A stretch of 64,000 nucleotides of DNA, from NCBI GenBank assembly GCA_932521025.1, contig OW051470.1, forward strand, positions 4,078,501 to 4,142,500. The letters are read 5' to 3'. This DNA comes from Oscheius onirici. Taxonomy: Eukaryota > Nematoda > Chromadorea > Rhabditida > Rhabditidae. This document shows positions 49,864 through 61,128 of the stretch, piece after piece; positions within the stretch are counted from its first letter, which is position 1, and the number at the start of each line of letters is the position of its first letter. The notes beneath the pieces are model-generated. The model had not been told where the DNA came from and made no database searches. It saw only the letters and a list, made by a program, of their open reading frames with translations. A program made the position numbers and the translations under genes.

Positions 49864-50484
49864 TATGCAGTCTGTAAAATGGTGTGTTGAAAATTCGGAA
49901 AGAAAAACAGCAATAAAGCAAAAAAAAAAACTATGGGATGTGCTAGATACGCTCCGTTTGAACGAAAAGAGCGCCCACGAATACGTAAATTTTCGCAAAA
50001 TGAGTGCCATATTTTGTCAGACACTGTCTAATGAGCGAAAGTTGGGCTAAATAAAATGCAAAATCGTCGGGTTAGGGACTTTTCTTAGAAAAAATTTCTA
50101 AAAAAAGTCACGGTCGAAGTTTATCGCCACTTTTCTTAGAAAAATTCTTCTACCGAAAATTATGGCGTGGTTTTCTTTCGAATTTTTTTTCAAAATATTT
50201 TTATGGTACCCTGCTTGTAATCACACGGCGACTACGTTGCCAAAAAAATATATAAAAGAAGTAACGGTCAACAAATTCGAGCGTCTTTCCTTAGAAAATT
50301 TTTCTAAGAAAAGTCCCTAACCCAAAATCGTCCATGCTGAATTTCAATCGAACCGCTATTTAAAACAGCATAAAATTTTGCGGCTCTTTTCAAATCTTGA
50401 AAACTGTTTGTCTATTTTCTATCTCATCGCTTCTTTTATTTGTTTGCATCTTCTGAACAAATACTTTGCCAATAATTTTCAGGT
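49864..50484. other. Divergent promoter region, dynamitin and MITD1
   Basis: There are 620 bp, of which 255 are a MITE insertion (50069-50323). An acceptor AATTTTCAG at 50474-50482 ends two bases before the MITD1 ATG, consistent with trans-splicing. Confidence 0.5.
50069..50323. mobile_element. Mutator-like MITE with 9-bp target-site duplication
   Basis: Ends are perfect inverted repeats starting GGGTTAGGGACTTTTCTTAG and continuing with mismatches for about 45 bp. The 255-bp element is flanked on both sides by AAAATCGTC (50060-50068 and 50324-50332), an exact 9-bp target duplication. Long terminal repeats with 8-10 bp duplications are the hallmark of Mutator-like elements. No coding capacity is visible, so it is non-autonomous. 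It sits between dynamitin and MITD1. A short relative lies at 62784-62845. Confidence 0.85.
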
Positions 50485-51880
50485 ATGAACAGCGATCCTC
50501 TTTTTCAAGATGCCGTCGCGGTATTATCAGAAGCAACAAATTTAGATAGAAACGGCAAGCCGAATGATGCTCTACTAAAATATACAACAGGAGTGGAGAA
50601 ACTGGTCGAATATATGAGGTAGTCGGCTCTTTTTCACTTTAACCGTCCCAAGCGATGTGTGATCTCCCAAGGGAAGAAAAAAAATTGACCATTCCAAAAG
50701 AAGAAAAAAAAATTTGACCGTCCCAAGAAAAACACTGCAAAAAAGAATGTAGGCAACAAAGTCTATGTTTCATCGCTATGAGAGATGCTGGGAACCGGTG
50801 AAGACTGTTGACGAGAACGGATACGACTCATGGAGAAAACTCCTCGGCCATGCAGATCAACAGATTCTCGAATATACCCTTTCGGTCAAGCACACAGGAA
50901 CAGGTAAGGTCCGATGTATCTGTCTAACATTTTGGGGGTGGCGCCATATAATCTCTTCAGGGACCGCTGTGAGAATACCTTGTTCTGTTATAAATAGAAA
51001 ACAAATCACCTTTAGCGCTTCAACCTCTACATTATATAGCAGGGTCGGAAATAATTTGACCGGTTAAATTTTTCTTCTTCTCTTGGGAGGGTCAAATTTT
51101 TTTCTTGGGACGGTCAAATGTCATGGGACGGTTGAAGTGAAAAAGAGCCAGGTAGTCGTGTTGTTTTCGTTATACACTGATTTCAGCTTCCAGAACGTTA
51201 TCTGTTGACGATTTACAAAAGAAACGAATTGGAGACAAAGTGACAGAATACTTGAATCGAGCTGAAGAATTGAAATCACAAGTCCGACATGAGGTAAGTT
51301 TCAAGTGTTCAGCTTGACAATAATCCGTTTAGGTTGAAGTTCTGGAGCAGAGACGAATCCTTGCGGACTCGACGGGACACGGCTATGAATCTGTTTTCAG
51401 CAAATGTTTAAATGACAAATTAACTGCCGTCCACGTCCAAGATGCCTATATTGTCGCCCATCATCAGGTTTCATTTTTGTCAACCCATGTTTTGCAACTT
51501 TTCAGATCCTTAATTTTATCCGCTTTTGTGAGATGCTAGTCCGTTCTGCGAAGAATATTCGTCTGATAACATTAAAGACCGGCACGGATGCCCAGTCCAA
51601 TCAATCAGCTTTTAACGAACTGGAAAAGAGCTTGAAGACTCGGGATATTCGTTTGACAGTAAAATTCGAACCAAACTTACACGACCGAGAGATAAAGTTG
51701 ATAATTTTTATCATTCGGTCCAGCAAGTAGTTCTTTAGATTCAACAACGGCTGGGTAGTGAAAATTGGACGTGGATTGGACTATTTCAAAAATCCCGGAA
51801 AATACGCTATTGGTGCTTGTGACATGAACTTGCGAAAGTGTCATGAGACCACAATCGACATTTTCAAAATCAAAATGTAG
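50485..51880 (+). CDS. MITD1-like ESCRT-associated protein
   Basis: MITD1 binds ESCRT-III through its N-terminal MIT domain and acts in the final stage of cytokinesis. Exon 1 gives the first MIT helices ([20 protein letters not shown]). The next exons continue with [18 protein letters not shown]. The C-terminal PLD-like domain is very well conserved: [53 protein letters not shown] and CHETTIDIF. The length is about 235 residues. The first intron (50620 to about 51202) is about 580 nt because a hAT-like element has landed in it. Without it the intron would be 42 nt. Confidence 0.92.
50625..51149. mobile_element. hAT-like non-autonomous element inside the first MITD1 intron
   Basis: The 525-bp element has inverted ends beginning GGCTCTTTTTCACTT. 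Near both ends it carries several copies of a GACCGTCCCA-type motif, as expected for transposase binding. It is flanked by AGGTAGTC on both sides (50617-50624 and 51150-51157), an exact 8-bp target duplication as made by hAT transposases. The duplication contains the MITD1 splice donor AG|GTAGTC, so two donor copies now bracket the element. Its centre (about 50790-50905) includes a protein-like run ([20 protein letters not shown]) ending at a donor-like AG|GTAAGG, perhaps a captured exon or transposase remnant. Confidence 0.88.
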
Positions 51881-52033
51881 TTTTGTTATAATATTCATCT
51901 TGCCATATTTTTTTTGTTTTCCGAGTAAATTGTTTTACATACACCTTCCTAATTTGCCCAATCTGTGTTGTTTCACAAACTACTTGTATCTTTATCTCAT
52001 TTTTCTAGCCCCTTTCATGAATTCAACCTTTAG

Positions 52034-52924
52034 ATGACGAAAGCTGAAGACCCGGTGAAAGAGCTGAATCAGTTCAAGCAGGCTCTCTTTGTCGAGGCGG
52101 AGAGACTTGTGACCCAGGAATTTCCTCGTCGTGTCCTTCATTTCGAGAGCCTTCTCCAGGTAAGCTCGATATCATTTTTTTTATTGAAAAAAGTTGTTTA
52201 GAGCCCTCGGTTCTCCTACGACCGAATTACGGAGATTATGCCCAAGGATGATCTGAACATCCCTATTCCCGACGTGGATCTCGAAGAGCCGGCCAGAAAG
52301 AAGATGAAAACTGGAGAGTTGGAAGATGTCACTATCAACGGTATTTTGCCTTTCTTGTCTTTTAAACTTTTTGCAGGTGCTCCCGTCTATGGTTTCATTC
52401 GCGGGACCGTCCCTTGTAATGACAAATTGGCCGAATTGATGAATGACGTTCGTCCTCTTCTCCGAGATGCCGTGGAAAGTGTGAACAAGGTCAAGATGTG
52501 GATTACTTTCCTTATTCCAAGGTTTTAAAAAATTTACTATATTTATGTTGCTTTTAGAATCGAAGACGGTAACAATTTCGGCGTTGGAATTCAGGAGGAG
52601 GCGTTGGGCGAAGTTCGTAATGTTGAAAGTGAGGCAGCCTCCTTCCTTGACCAAATGAGCCGCTACTTCACCAGCAGAGCAAAATTGCTGACAAAGATAG
52701 CCAAATATCCCCACGTTGATGACTACCGTCGTGCCGTCTTGGACATGGATGAAAAGCAATTCATCAATATCAGGTTTTTTTTTCTTTTTTAATTTCATTC
52801 ATATATATTTAGACTTGTCATTTTGGAGGTCCGAAACCATTATTCTACACTGCACGATCTGATCACAAAGAACATGGAGAAGATCAAAAAGCCACGCAGC
52901 TGCAACATGGACGTCATGTACTGA
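52034..52924 (+). CDS. Proteasome activator PA28-gamma (REG-gamma, PSME3)
   Basis: This forms a ring that caps the 20S proteasome in the nucleus and opens it for ubiquitin-independent degradation. Five exons encode about 245 residues. The N-terminal helix is ELNQFKQALFVEAERLVTQE. The linker contains ARKKMKTG, a likely nuclear signal. The activation loop GNNFGVGIQEE is intact, and the final helix has LVILEVRNHYSTLHDLITKN. The protein ends in a short tail (MDVMY) that would insert into the proteasome. The ATG at 52034 directly follows CCTTTAG. Confidence 0.95.
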
Positions 52925-53059
52925 GCTCACTTCTCATTCCATTTCTTTAGTTTCCTGTTACACTTGTTGTACTTTCATTGTTACCATCGTGTTGATAAAC
53001 ATGATTTTGAAGCTCCGATTGTTCTCTTTTGATGGTTACTTCCTCGTTTTACCGTGAAA

Positions 53060-56000
53060 ATGACAGAAATTAGACATTTGGGAGCTAGACAGACGATGAA
53101 GGATCTCGACGACTTTGTTTTCAAAAACCTACAGTGTACAGCGGCGGCTTTGGCCAAAGTTTGTTTACATGTATTTTCGACACATTTGAGTCGTTTTAGG
53201 TGGAAAGAGTCAGTCCATTAGAAGTGAAGAGAACCCTTCTGGGCGGCATTCCCGATACAATCAACAGTCAGCCTTTGAATCATAATCTGCGAGCAGCTCT
53301 CATAGCCGTCTCCAACTACTGCTACCTCTCTTGCGGAAAGGTAACTCTTCTTCAAATTTTCTCGCAAATATCTGGCTCAGTATGCTGACGAGTTGGTGCC
53401 CATTTTAGTCGAAGCACTAGATGTTGTTTCCGAGATGAAATGGCTTGACGATGGCCTTGTCAACAAACACGATAGTACGAATAATTTCTACTTAAACAAC
53501 TGGTTCGAATTTAGATGTTCCAATTCAAGAACAGTTCGCCTTTTGTTTCAATACGTCTCTTTCTGATCTGGCAGCTCAACTTCCTCTCCACAGGGACACA
53601 ATTGTCAAAGCGCAAATTGACGCTCTTGCCTGTTCGACTTCGACTTTAGTCGACAAGTTACTCAAATCCGAGTCGGAGAGTCACAGTGAGTTTAAGAGAT
53701 TTTTGGGTACAAACAATAGAAGATAATAGATCTGTTTTTAGGTCACGTCATGAAAGTTGTCTGTTTCATCGTCGGTCTTTTGCGCTCTCTCGGACGCCAT
53801 TCCAACGATCCCACCTTCCCCTTGATGTCCTTAATTTTTCCACTCTCTTTCCAACATTTCGACGGCGATATTCCTGCTCTGAGCACAGATGAGAATGCGA
53901 CAAATGAGGGAACACCAACGGCTTCTTTGAAAAGACTCAAAAGAATGTACAACATGTCAGTCTTGTTTTCCATGTTTTGGCTATTGGAAAATTCAGACAA
54001 GGAGCCAGTTTTGTGGTCAACGAGTACCGCTTCGAATTCAGTGCTCAGGAGATTGATTCACTATTTGATATAGTACGCTTTGCTACATTTAATTTTCTGA
54101 AGAAAAAAAACTTGCAGATTCAACGTTTACTGTCGCCAGATGTACTGAATCAGCTAGACAATTGTGCCACGGATGTCTTTGTTAATTCTTCTCTGAAACG
54201 GAATTCGTACAAAACTGTCAGCGAACTGATGATGTTGTGTTGTCTCACACTTCTGAGAGATGTTCTCCGACCTTTCGACGTCTTGAAACCGAGATGTGAA
54301 ATCTCAGAAAAGTTTGCTAAAGAGGTTGTCTTGTTTATGTCTAAATTCAATTAACGTCTTAGCTGAATTCGTTCGTAGTACAACTTCTGCCTTTGCTGGA
54401 TCCGGATGAAGAGAAGAAAGCCAAGTCCGATTGGTCCACTCCTCGCAACACTTTTTCTCTGTATGCCCTTTTCGTAGCCTTGGAACTTATCGTTTGGACA
54501 GCTGTCGATGATATTGGTACATTTATGTTTCAAATCATATTAAACATGTTTCAGACTCTGATGCCATATGCGCCCATCTCTGTACCCGACTCTTCCATGT
54601 TCCGAGCACAAGAGTCGCCTCCGCCCAAGTCTCTTTGTCCTGTAAAGCACTCCAATCTCTTGCCGGACTCGGAGAGAAGTTTCCTTCTGTAGCAACGGCT
54701 ACAGTGGTTCCTGTTCTCTCCCGGTTTCTCTTGGAACCAGCTCCGATTCTGGCAAAACTTGCCTCCGAGGTAAGTCTTTCCGTTTACTTTTCATTCAAAA
54801 CAACCTAGACATTCGATAAAAGAGAAAGTGAGAAACGAGACGAAGAATCTTCAGCAAGACGAAAACAAGCTCTCGACTCGTTGCGTAATGTTTCGATTGA
54901 CTCGTTGTGCAGGTTATTCTAGACCGTTTCTGATTAAATTCCAATTTTAGAGCTTTGAAATCGTCATTGCAGGTGGATCCAGACAGCGTACAGGCTTGTC
55001 TGGCTAGTCTCTCATCGAAGCTTTTTGTCTGTACCAATAGCGTTCCTACTGCCAACAGGTTTTTCTTCTCACAAGAACTTCGCCCAGTAATTTTTTTAGG
55101 GTTGTGGCACTTGTCTGCGAAAATGCTATCATGACTCTTGGCGGCATCGGAGTGGCTCTTTCGAAGAACAACGAAGTACCGGATATGGTCTATCAGATTT
55201 ACATTCAGCGCTTCGCAAATCCGCCATCTTCTCTTGACAGCGTCGTTGTAAAATGTCTAGCCCAGATGTGGGTTGCCGGAGCGGTAATATCTTTTCTTTT
55301 CAAATTTGTAGTGACATTTTCAGAAAGTTATCTATGACCGTGTGATGAAACTCTTCACTCAGATTGCGATAGAATCAAGTAGTCGAGTGTATGCTCAAGA
55401 GACCAACAAAAACGATCCTAGCGGAGGGGAACAGCGATTCGCGTTAGTTTTTAATACAAATGTTAAAAGTTATTCTTTCTAGACATGTGTCTCTTGCAGT
55501 AGACCAAGCTCTCGCCTACATGGCCGACAACGTGGTGGATGAGGAAGACAAAAATGCTCTCCTTGGTCGCTTTCTGGAGCTGTTCGTCCAATTGGGAGTC
55601 GAAGGACGAAGAGTCGGAGAAAAGTTGTCGAAAAGCACAGTCAAAGTGAGTATTTCTTACTGTTTTCACACCCAGACCTATCACATTTCCTGTCACTCGC
55701 TTGCTATAATTTCAGCTGACAATTGTCGCACTTTGCACTTCTATCAATTCGTACAAGGTTTGCCGAGCATCCTTTCTGTGCTTGTCTTTTGTCTTTCTAT
55801 TTGCTCGTTCTGTTTTGTTGTTGAGGCTGAATACCATATTTCAAGTTTCGGACCAAAATAATAAATTACTTTCAGATGTCCACAAGTGCAGGAAACCTCG
55901 GAGTCCTCATTCCGAAAATCTCCGCTTTGATGCAAAGAATGAAGTCGGTCGCTCAGCCCAACAATCGGTTGAGGAACCTCTTCAGGTTTTTATCTTCATT

Positions 56001-59000
56001 TTGTTATAAAAACCACTTATAGAGATTTCTGGTTCTACTGCACAGTGCTCGGATTCGATGTTGAGTTTTCTGGCCTCTGGCCCGAAGAATGGTACAAAGC
56101 TGTCTGTGACATTGCAACAAGTTCGCCGCTCCTGCTGGCTCAGGAGAATCTTCGCTCAGAACTCATCGACAACACCGTTATCAAGGGAGATGCCATTTCA
56201 GCTGTTTGTCGTTAACTTTTCACTAATTTCAGACTTTTCAGACAGAGTTGCAAGATTTTCGAAATACGATATCGGCCGAGTTGAATCATCCAGCAGAAGT
56301 GGTTCCCATCATAAACAGAATGGACTTTTCTCAATGCATGTATCTTCTGTCTGTTTTGCGAATGGAAAAAATGAGAGTTGTAAGTTCTTTTGGAATCTTT
56401 TAATCAACTAAATTTCAGCGTTACTCCTGTAGAGCGAAGGCTGTTCAAGAGTTTTTCAAATATCTCGAAGACAAGTAGGTATTTCTTATCACTTTCTTAC
56501 CAAAACGTCTTTGAAAAAAAAAGTTTCAAAACTCTAGGCCGATTCGAAAGGACAAAAGTGGAATGTGGACGTGTCTCCTCTCAGGATGTACAGCTGTCTT
56601 TGACGCCTTTCTGAAAGCTCAAAAACGAGTACGAGACGTCGATGTATCGACAGGGGAACTGGAACTTTTAACTCAGTTCCTTCTGGTGCAGTTCAATCAC
56701 AATTTGCGCGAGGTTTTCCATTTCAATTTTTGTTTTATCAAAAAAAATACAAGGTTCGTCGATGCGCTGATTCCTGTCTCTCTCGCCTAATTGATAATTT
56801 CCCATACCTTCTTTGGAGCGGAAAGACTCTTACAACTTCTCTTCGTCTGTTACAGTCGCTACAGAAGAATCTGGAAGATGATCCCGACTGTCAAGAAAGC
56901 GGATTCAGAGTCAAAGAACTTGAATTGACCATTCAGCTACAGGTTTTTATTCATTTTGCTATATAAAAATCAAAAAAAAAAGTCAAAGAACTTGAATTGA
57001 CCATTCAGCTGTTTAGGATTCGATAGAAGGTCGAAAGGCTGTTGTAAAGGACTTTTCTGCTCGTTGTCAACAAATTCTCCGCGAGGCAATGAGATGGGCT
57101 CCATCCAGTACTTACAGTCATCTTCTCGAATACGTCTCGACATTCGGAGTTCCCTTCGATTCATCGCTCAGTCTGGCTCTGAATGCTGTGACTAGCGAGG
57201 GAGGCGAAACAACGAGCATGTATCTTTCGTCTCTCCACTTACGAAGCTCCTATCTCGGACAGGTATTGTCTTTATTTTGCTAGCTTACTCTCATTTCTTT
57301 TAGGTAAAAGGTCTTCTCACATGGCGAACTGGCTCTAATACTCGAGAACTGGAAAGCGACCTCATAGCTAGACTGCAAGAAGATTTGGAAAGGGCTTCAC
57401 GGACTGGAGTTGACAACGAAATGCAAAATGCAGTTATGCTGCTTACTGCTCTGTTCATTACACTAAAAAGTAGGAATTCTTTTATTTATTTTGATAAAGC
57501 CTCGTTAGAAGTTGACAATCGTCTTCTGGCCACCATTACTCGCGTTCCTCTAATGAATTTCACGGAATCAACAATGCACCTTTGCATTATGGCCTGGAAC
57601 TGGATACTTGCTGCTCGTCAAGAAGTCCAAAGCCAGTTCTTGATGGAAATGTGCCGTTCGTGGGCCGATTCAAGCAGAATGCGTCTCGGGCTCTTTGAAG
57701 CGTCCAAGGAACCTCAATCGCCATTGTGTACCAAACTTTCTCATCCCACAATGGCTCCCGACTTCAAACCTCATATAATCTGGATCAACGTATTTTATTT
57801 TGTCACTTTTCTTTCAAAACATTCCTTCAGTTTATTGCTGAACGAGTGGACATTGCCAAATATTCGTGTCGAGAACATATGGATATTCTGGAAATGGTCT
57901 TTGCCCTATCGCTTAGCATGCAAGTTGGCTCAACTCCACTGATTGCTGCTGCCAATTCAATGGACACGATAGCTGGAGATAATGAAGGTATCCTTTCCAT
58001 CAAATCCCAAATAATATTGTGTTCAGTGTCGATGAACCGATCGGTCGAAACTATTGGGATTCGAAGTCGACTGTTATCGTGCGCACTCGGTCTTCTTCAG
58101 AACGAGCCTCCTCAATCTCGATCTTCCAATCACATTATTCGACAACGAGTCTATGCCGGCACTCTTCATTATTTCACGTACTTTTATTTGATTTTGCTCT
58201 AACAGAACCCTTTTCAAGACTTCCTCCTCAAGGAGTCACTCAACCAGCAGCCCGTCTCAAGCAGGATATTCGACAGCTGGTCGCTTTTTGGCAGGCGGTT
58301 TACGCCGACGGAAAATACATAAAGAAAGAACTGTTTGTAGCCAGTGAACCCGAGTTCAGTCTGAACGCAACTTTGGCAGCCGTCGCACAAGAACTACACG
58401 AGTCTCAGCCAAGGTACAATTTTCTTTTCTTCAATTCATGTGCTAACTTGCAGAAATCAAACATGGCATGCCTCTTCCGGACCGAGCTATATGAATACAC
58501 TGACGATGTCGCAAAAGCCAATGATGGGAAGTGGAGCAATTCAAAGAGGCATCTCCCTGACAAATCCGGAAATCAAGACATCACAGGAGGTCGAGCGACA
58601 AGTGAAAATGCTGCTGAGAAGAAGAAACATAATCCTACTTCTTGTGGTAAGCTTTCATTCTCAATCTAAGAAAAAAACAATGCAGGGTAATGAAATAGAC
58701 AGATTGTGTGCTTGGCTGCATCCTCTTGGTGATGTATTTGAAGAAGGAACAGCCTCGGTGGAACAATGGATGAAATCGACTTTTCTTGATGCTCGTGCTG
58801 AGGCGAAGATTCTCCGTGACTCTGCTCGTCTCGCATGGGAAATCTCACCCGAATTGGCCGTTTTCCTTCCCACAAGGTATTTCTCATTTTTCTTTACTAA
58901 AACTCATTCAAGGTTCCGAACGTGTTCTCAGCTTCGTACAACAGTGCAGGAGATGGTTCGAGCTCAGCCAGAAGCCGTCGCTCATCTTCCAGATGCTCTT

Positions 59001-60932
59001 CCACTTTTCCTCGGGGACGGAAATGTTTTTGAAACTTCAGATGTGAGAATATTTTTCTCTAGTTTTTATAATTCAGATTTCGCATGTACTTACATGGGCG
59101 AAGTGCTCTCCCGTTATGGCCTTGTCTCTTCTCACCCCGCGACAGTATCCTCTTCATCCAATTACTGTGCAATACGCGGTTCGGGTCCTTCGTTCCTACG
59201 AGGCAGATGCTCTTCTTATGTACATCCCGCAGCTGGTTCAGGCTGTCAGACACGATTCGGTAAAGCTTTTGTTTGTTCCGAGCAAAAAGTATTTAGATGG
59301 GCTATGTTGCCGAACTGATCGCTTGGCTGGCAGGACATTCCCAGTTGTTAGCCCACCAACTGATTTGGAACATGGAAACCAATATGTTCATGGATGAAGA
59401 CAGCAAAACCAAAGATCCGGTGCTGTACGACGCCTTGAAGAACATTATAAATAAGGTTTTCATCTTTTTAGACTCTATAATGACAATTTTCAGATAAATA
59501 GCCAGCTTGAAGGAGCAGCTAGACGATTCCACGAGGCCGAGTTCGCTCTCTTCCACAAGTTGACCGGAATTTCTGGAACAATCAAGCCGTATCCCAAAGG
59601 AGAAGCCCGGAAGAAGGCTTGTCTCAAAGCTCTTGCTGAGGTTCGTATTCTGTATTTTTTTACTCGATAGTTTTCAGGTCAAACTTGAAACAGTGACGTA
59701 TCTGCCGTCGAATCCGGAGGCTATTCTTCTCGACATTGACTACTCCAGCGGGCTTCCCATGCAGAGCGCGGCAAAAGCGCCTTTCTTGGCAAAATTCAAA
59801 GTGAAAAGAACTGGTGTTCACGAGCTGGAAAAAATGGGACTGGAGGTGAGAAACATAATTCTCTAAAATCAAATAATTCAGGCTCAAACTTTGGATAAAA
59901 ACGGCAAGCCGAATCCAAACAGCGAGTTGGCAGAACTGAGAAAATGCCAAGATTCGCGAGTCTGCTGGCAAAGTGCTATTTTCAAAGTCGGCGACGATGT
60001 GCGACAAGATATGCTGGCTCTTCAACTAATGCAAATTATGCAGAACGTTTGGATTGGTCTTGGAATCCCCGTCAAAGTTTTCCCTTACAGGTTTTTCTTC
60101 CTCTTTTTCACAAATTTTACAAATTTTAAGAGTTGTTGCGACATCGCCCGGTTGTGGAGTTATCGAATGTGTCGCTGATTCAAAAAGTCGCGATCAGCTC
60201 GGTCGACAAACAGACTTTGGACTGTACGAATACTTCAAAACGACGTACGGAGACGACAGCAGCGAATCATTCCAAGTAATTTTCCTGTCTTTTTATCAAA
60301 TGACCTTTACAGGATGCCAGAAGAAATTTCATTCGCAGTATGGCCGCCTATTCCGTTTTCAGTTTTCTTTTACAAATCAAAGATCGTCACAATGGAAATA
60401 TTATGATCGACAAGAATGGACACATTATTCATATTGGTCAGTCTTTTTCAGCTAAAAAAACAAGGAAAAAGCTCAGATTTCGGTTTCATGTTTGAAAGCA
60501 GTCCGGGAGGAAATCTTGGATTTGAACCTGATTTCAAACTCAGCGAGGAGATGGTCGCCATTATGGGCGGCAAGATGGAGGCCCTTCCCTTCCGACAGTT
60601 TGCCGAACTCTGTGTTCAAGCCTATTTGGCCGTTCGTCCTTATCACAAGGTATTTCTTTGTAACCAAATTATATTTTTTAGTCTTTTGTGTCATTGGTAT
60701 CACTCATGTTGGATACGGGACTGCCATGTTTCCGTGGGAAAACCATTCAGCAACTGAGAGCGAGATTTGCTCCCGAAATAAGCGAGAAGGACGCAGCGAG
60801 GTATCTTTGTTTCTAACCTTAGCCAAGAGACTATTCAGCTACATGAAACAAGTGATTGAGAATTGTTTCCTAAACATTCGAAGCAAAATGTACGACCAGT
60901 TACAGTACGTCCAGAACGACATTCCGTATTAA
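53060..60932 (+). CDS. Phosphatidylinositol 4-kinase alpha (type III)
   Basis: It makes PI4P at the plasma membrane within a TTC7/FAM126/EFR3 complex. The start [19 protein letters not shown] leads into a very long alpha-solenoid (about 53200-59450) spread over some thirty short exons. The kinase domain begins around 59690 ([40 protein letters not shown]). It keeps the catalytic loop [15 protein letters not shown] and the [20 protein letters not shown] segment, then [20 protein letters not shown]. It ends [15 protein letters not shown], the conserved C-terminus. Total length is about 2,000 residues, normal for the family. Individual exon joints in the solenoid were not all checked. Poly(A) signal AATAAA lies at 61043. 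Confidence 0.95.
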
Positions 60933-61032
60933 TTATTGGTGAGCTTTAACAAATTTCTAGCAGTTGTATAATTTATGTCTTTGATAGTTTTGTGTAATAT
61001 TTAGGGAGGTCACAGTTGGAAGAATGTACATT

Positions 61033-61048
61033 TTTATTTATTAATAAA
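61033..61048. terminator. Back-to-back poly(A) signals of PI4KA and the secreted protein gene
   Basis: The minus strand reads AATAAA at 61033-61038 (96 nt past the stop at 61129). The plus strand reads AATAAA at 61043-61048 (111 nt past the stop at 60932). One 16-bp AT-rich patch thus serves both convergent genes, and the transcripts should overlap slightly at their tails. Confidence 0.65.
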
Positions 61049-61128
61049 TTATTTTCACAGCTCGATTGCTTCGTTTTATATGCCAGAAACACAACATTTG
61101 CTGCTTAACGGTTGATACAGATACCCAC

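Larger units (their letters stand above)
50485..60932 (+). other. Putative operon MITD1 - PA28-gamma - PI4KA
   Basis: Three plus-strand genes have gaps of only 153 and 135 nt between stop and start. MITD1 and the PA28-gamma gene have an acceptor within two bases of their ATG. PI4KA has no clear acceptor close to its ATG, so its membership is less secure. Grouping is inferred from spacing alone. Confidence 0.5.

Noticed and set aside
50765-51067. 100-codon ORF inside the hAT-like element
   Set aside because: It is too short for a transposase and has no BED or hAT dimerisation motif. At most it contains a captured exon, so it is described within the element.
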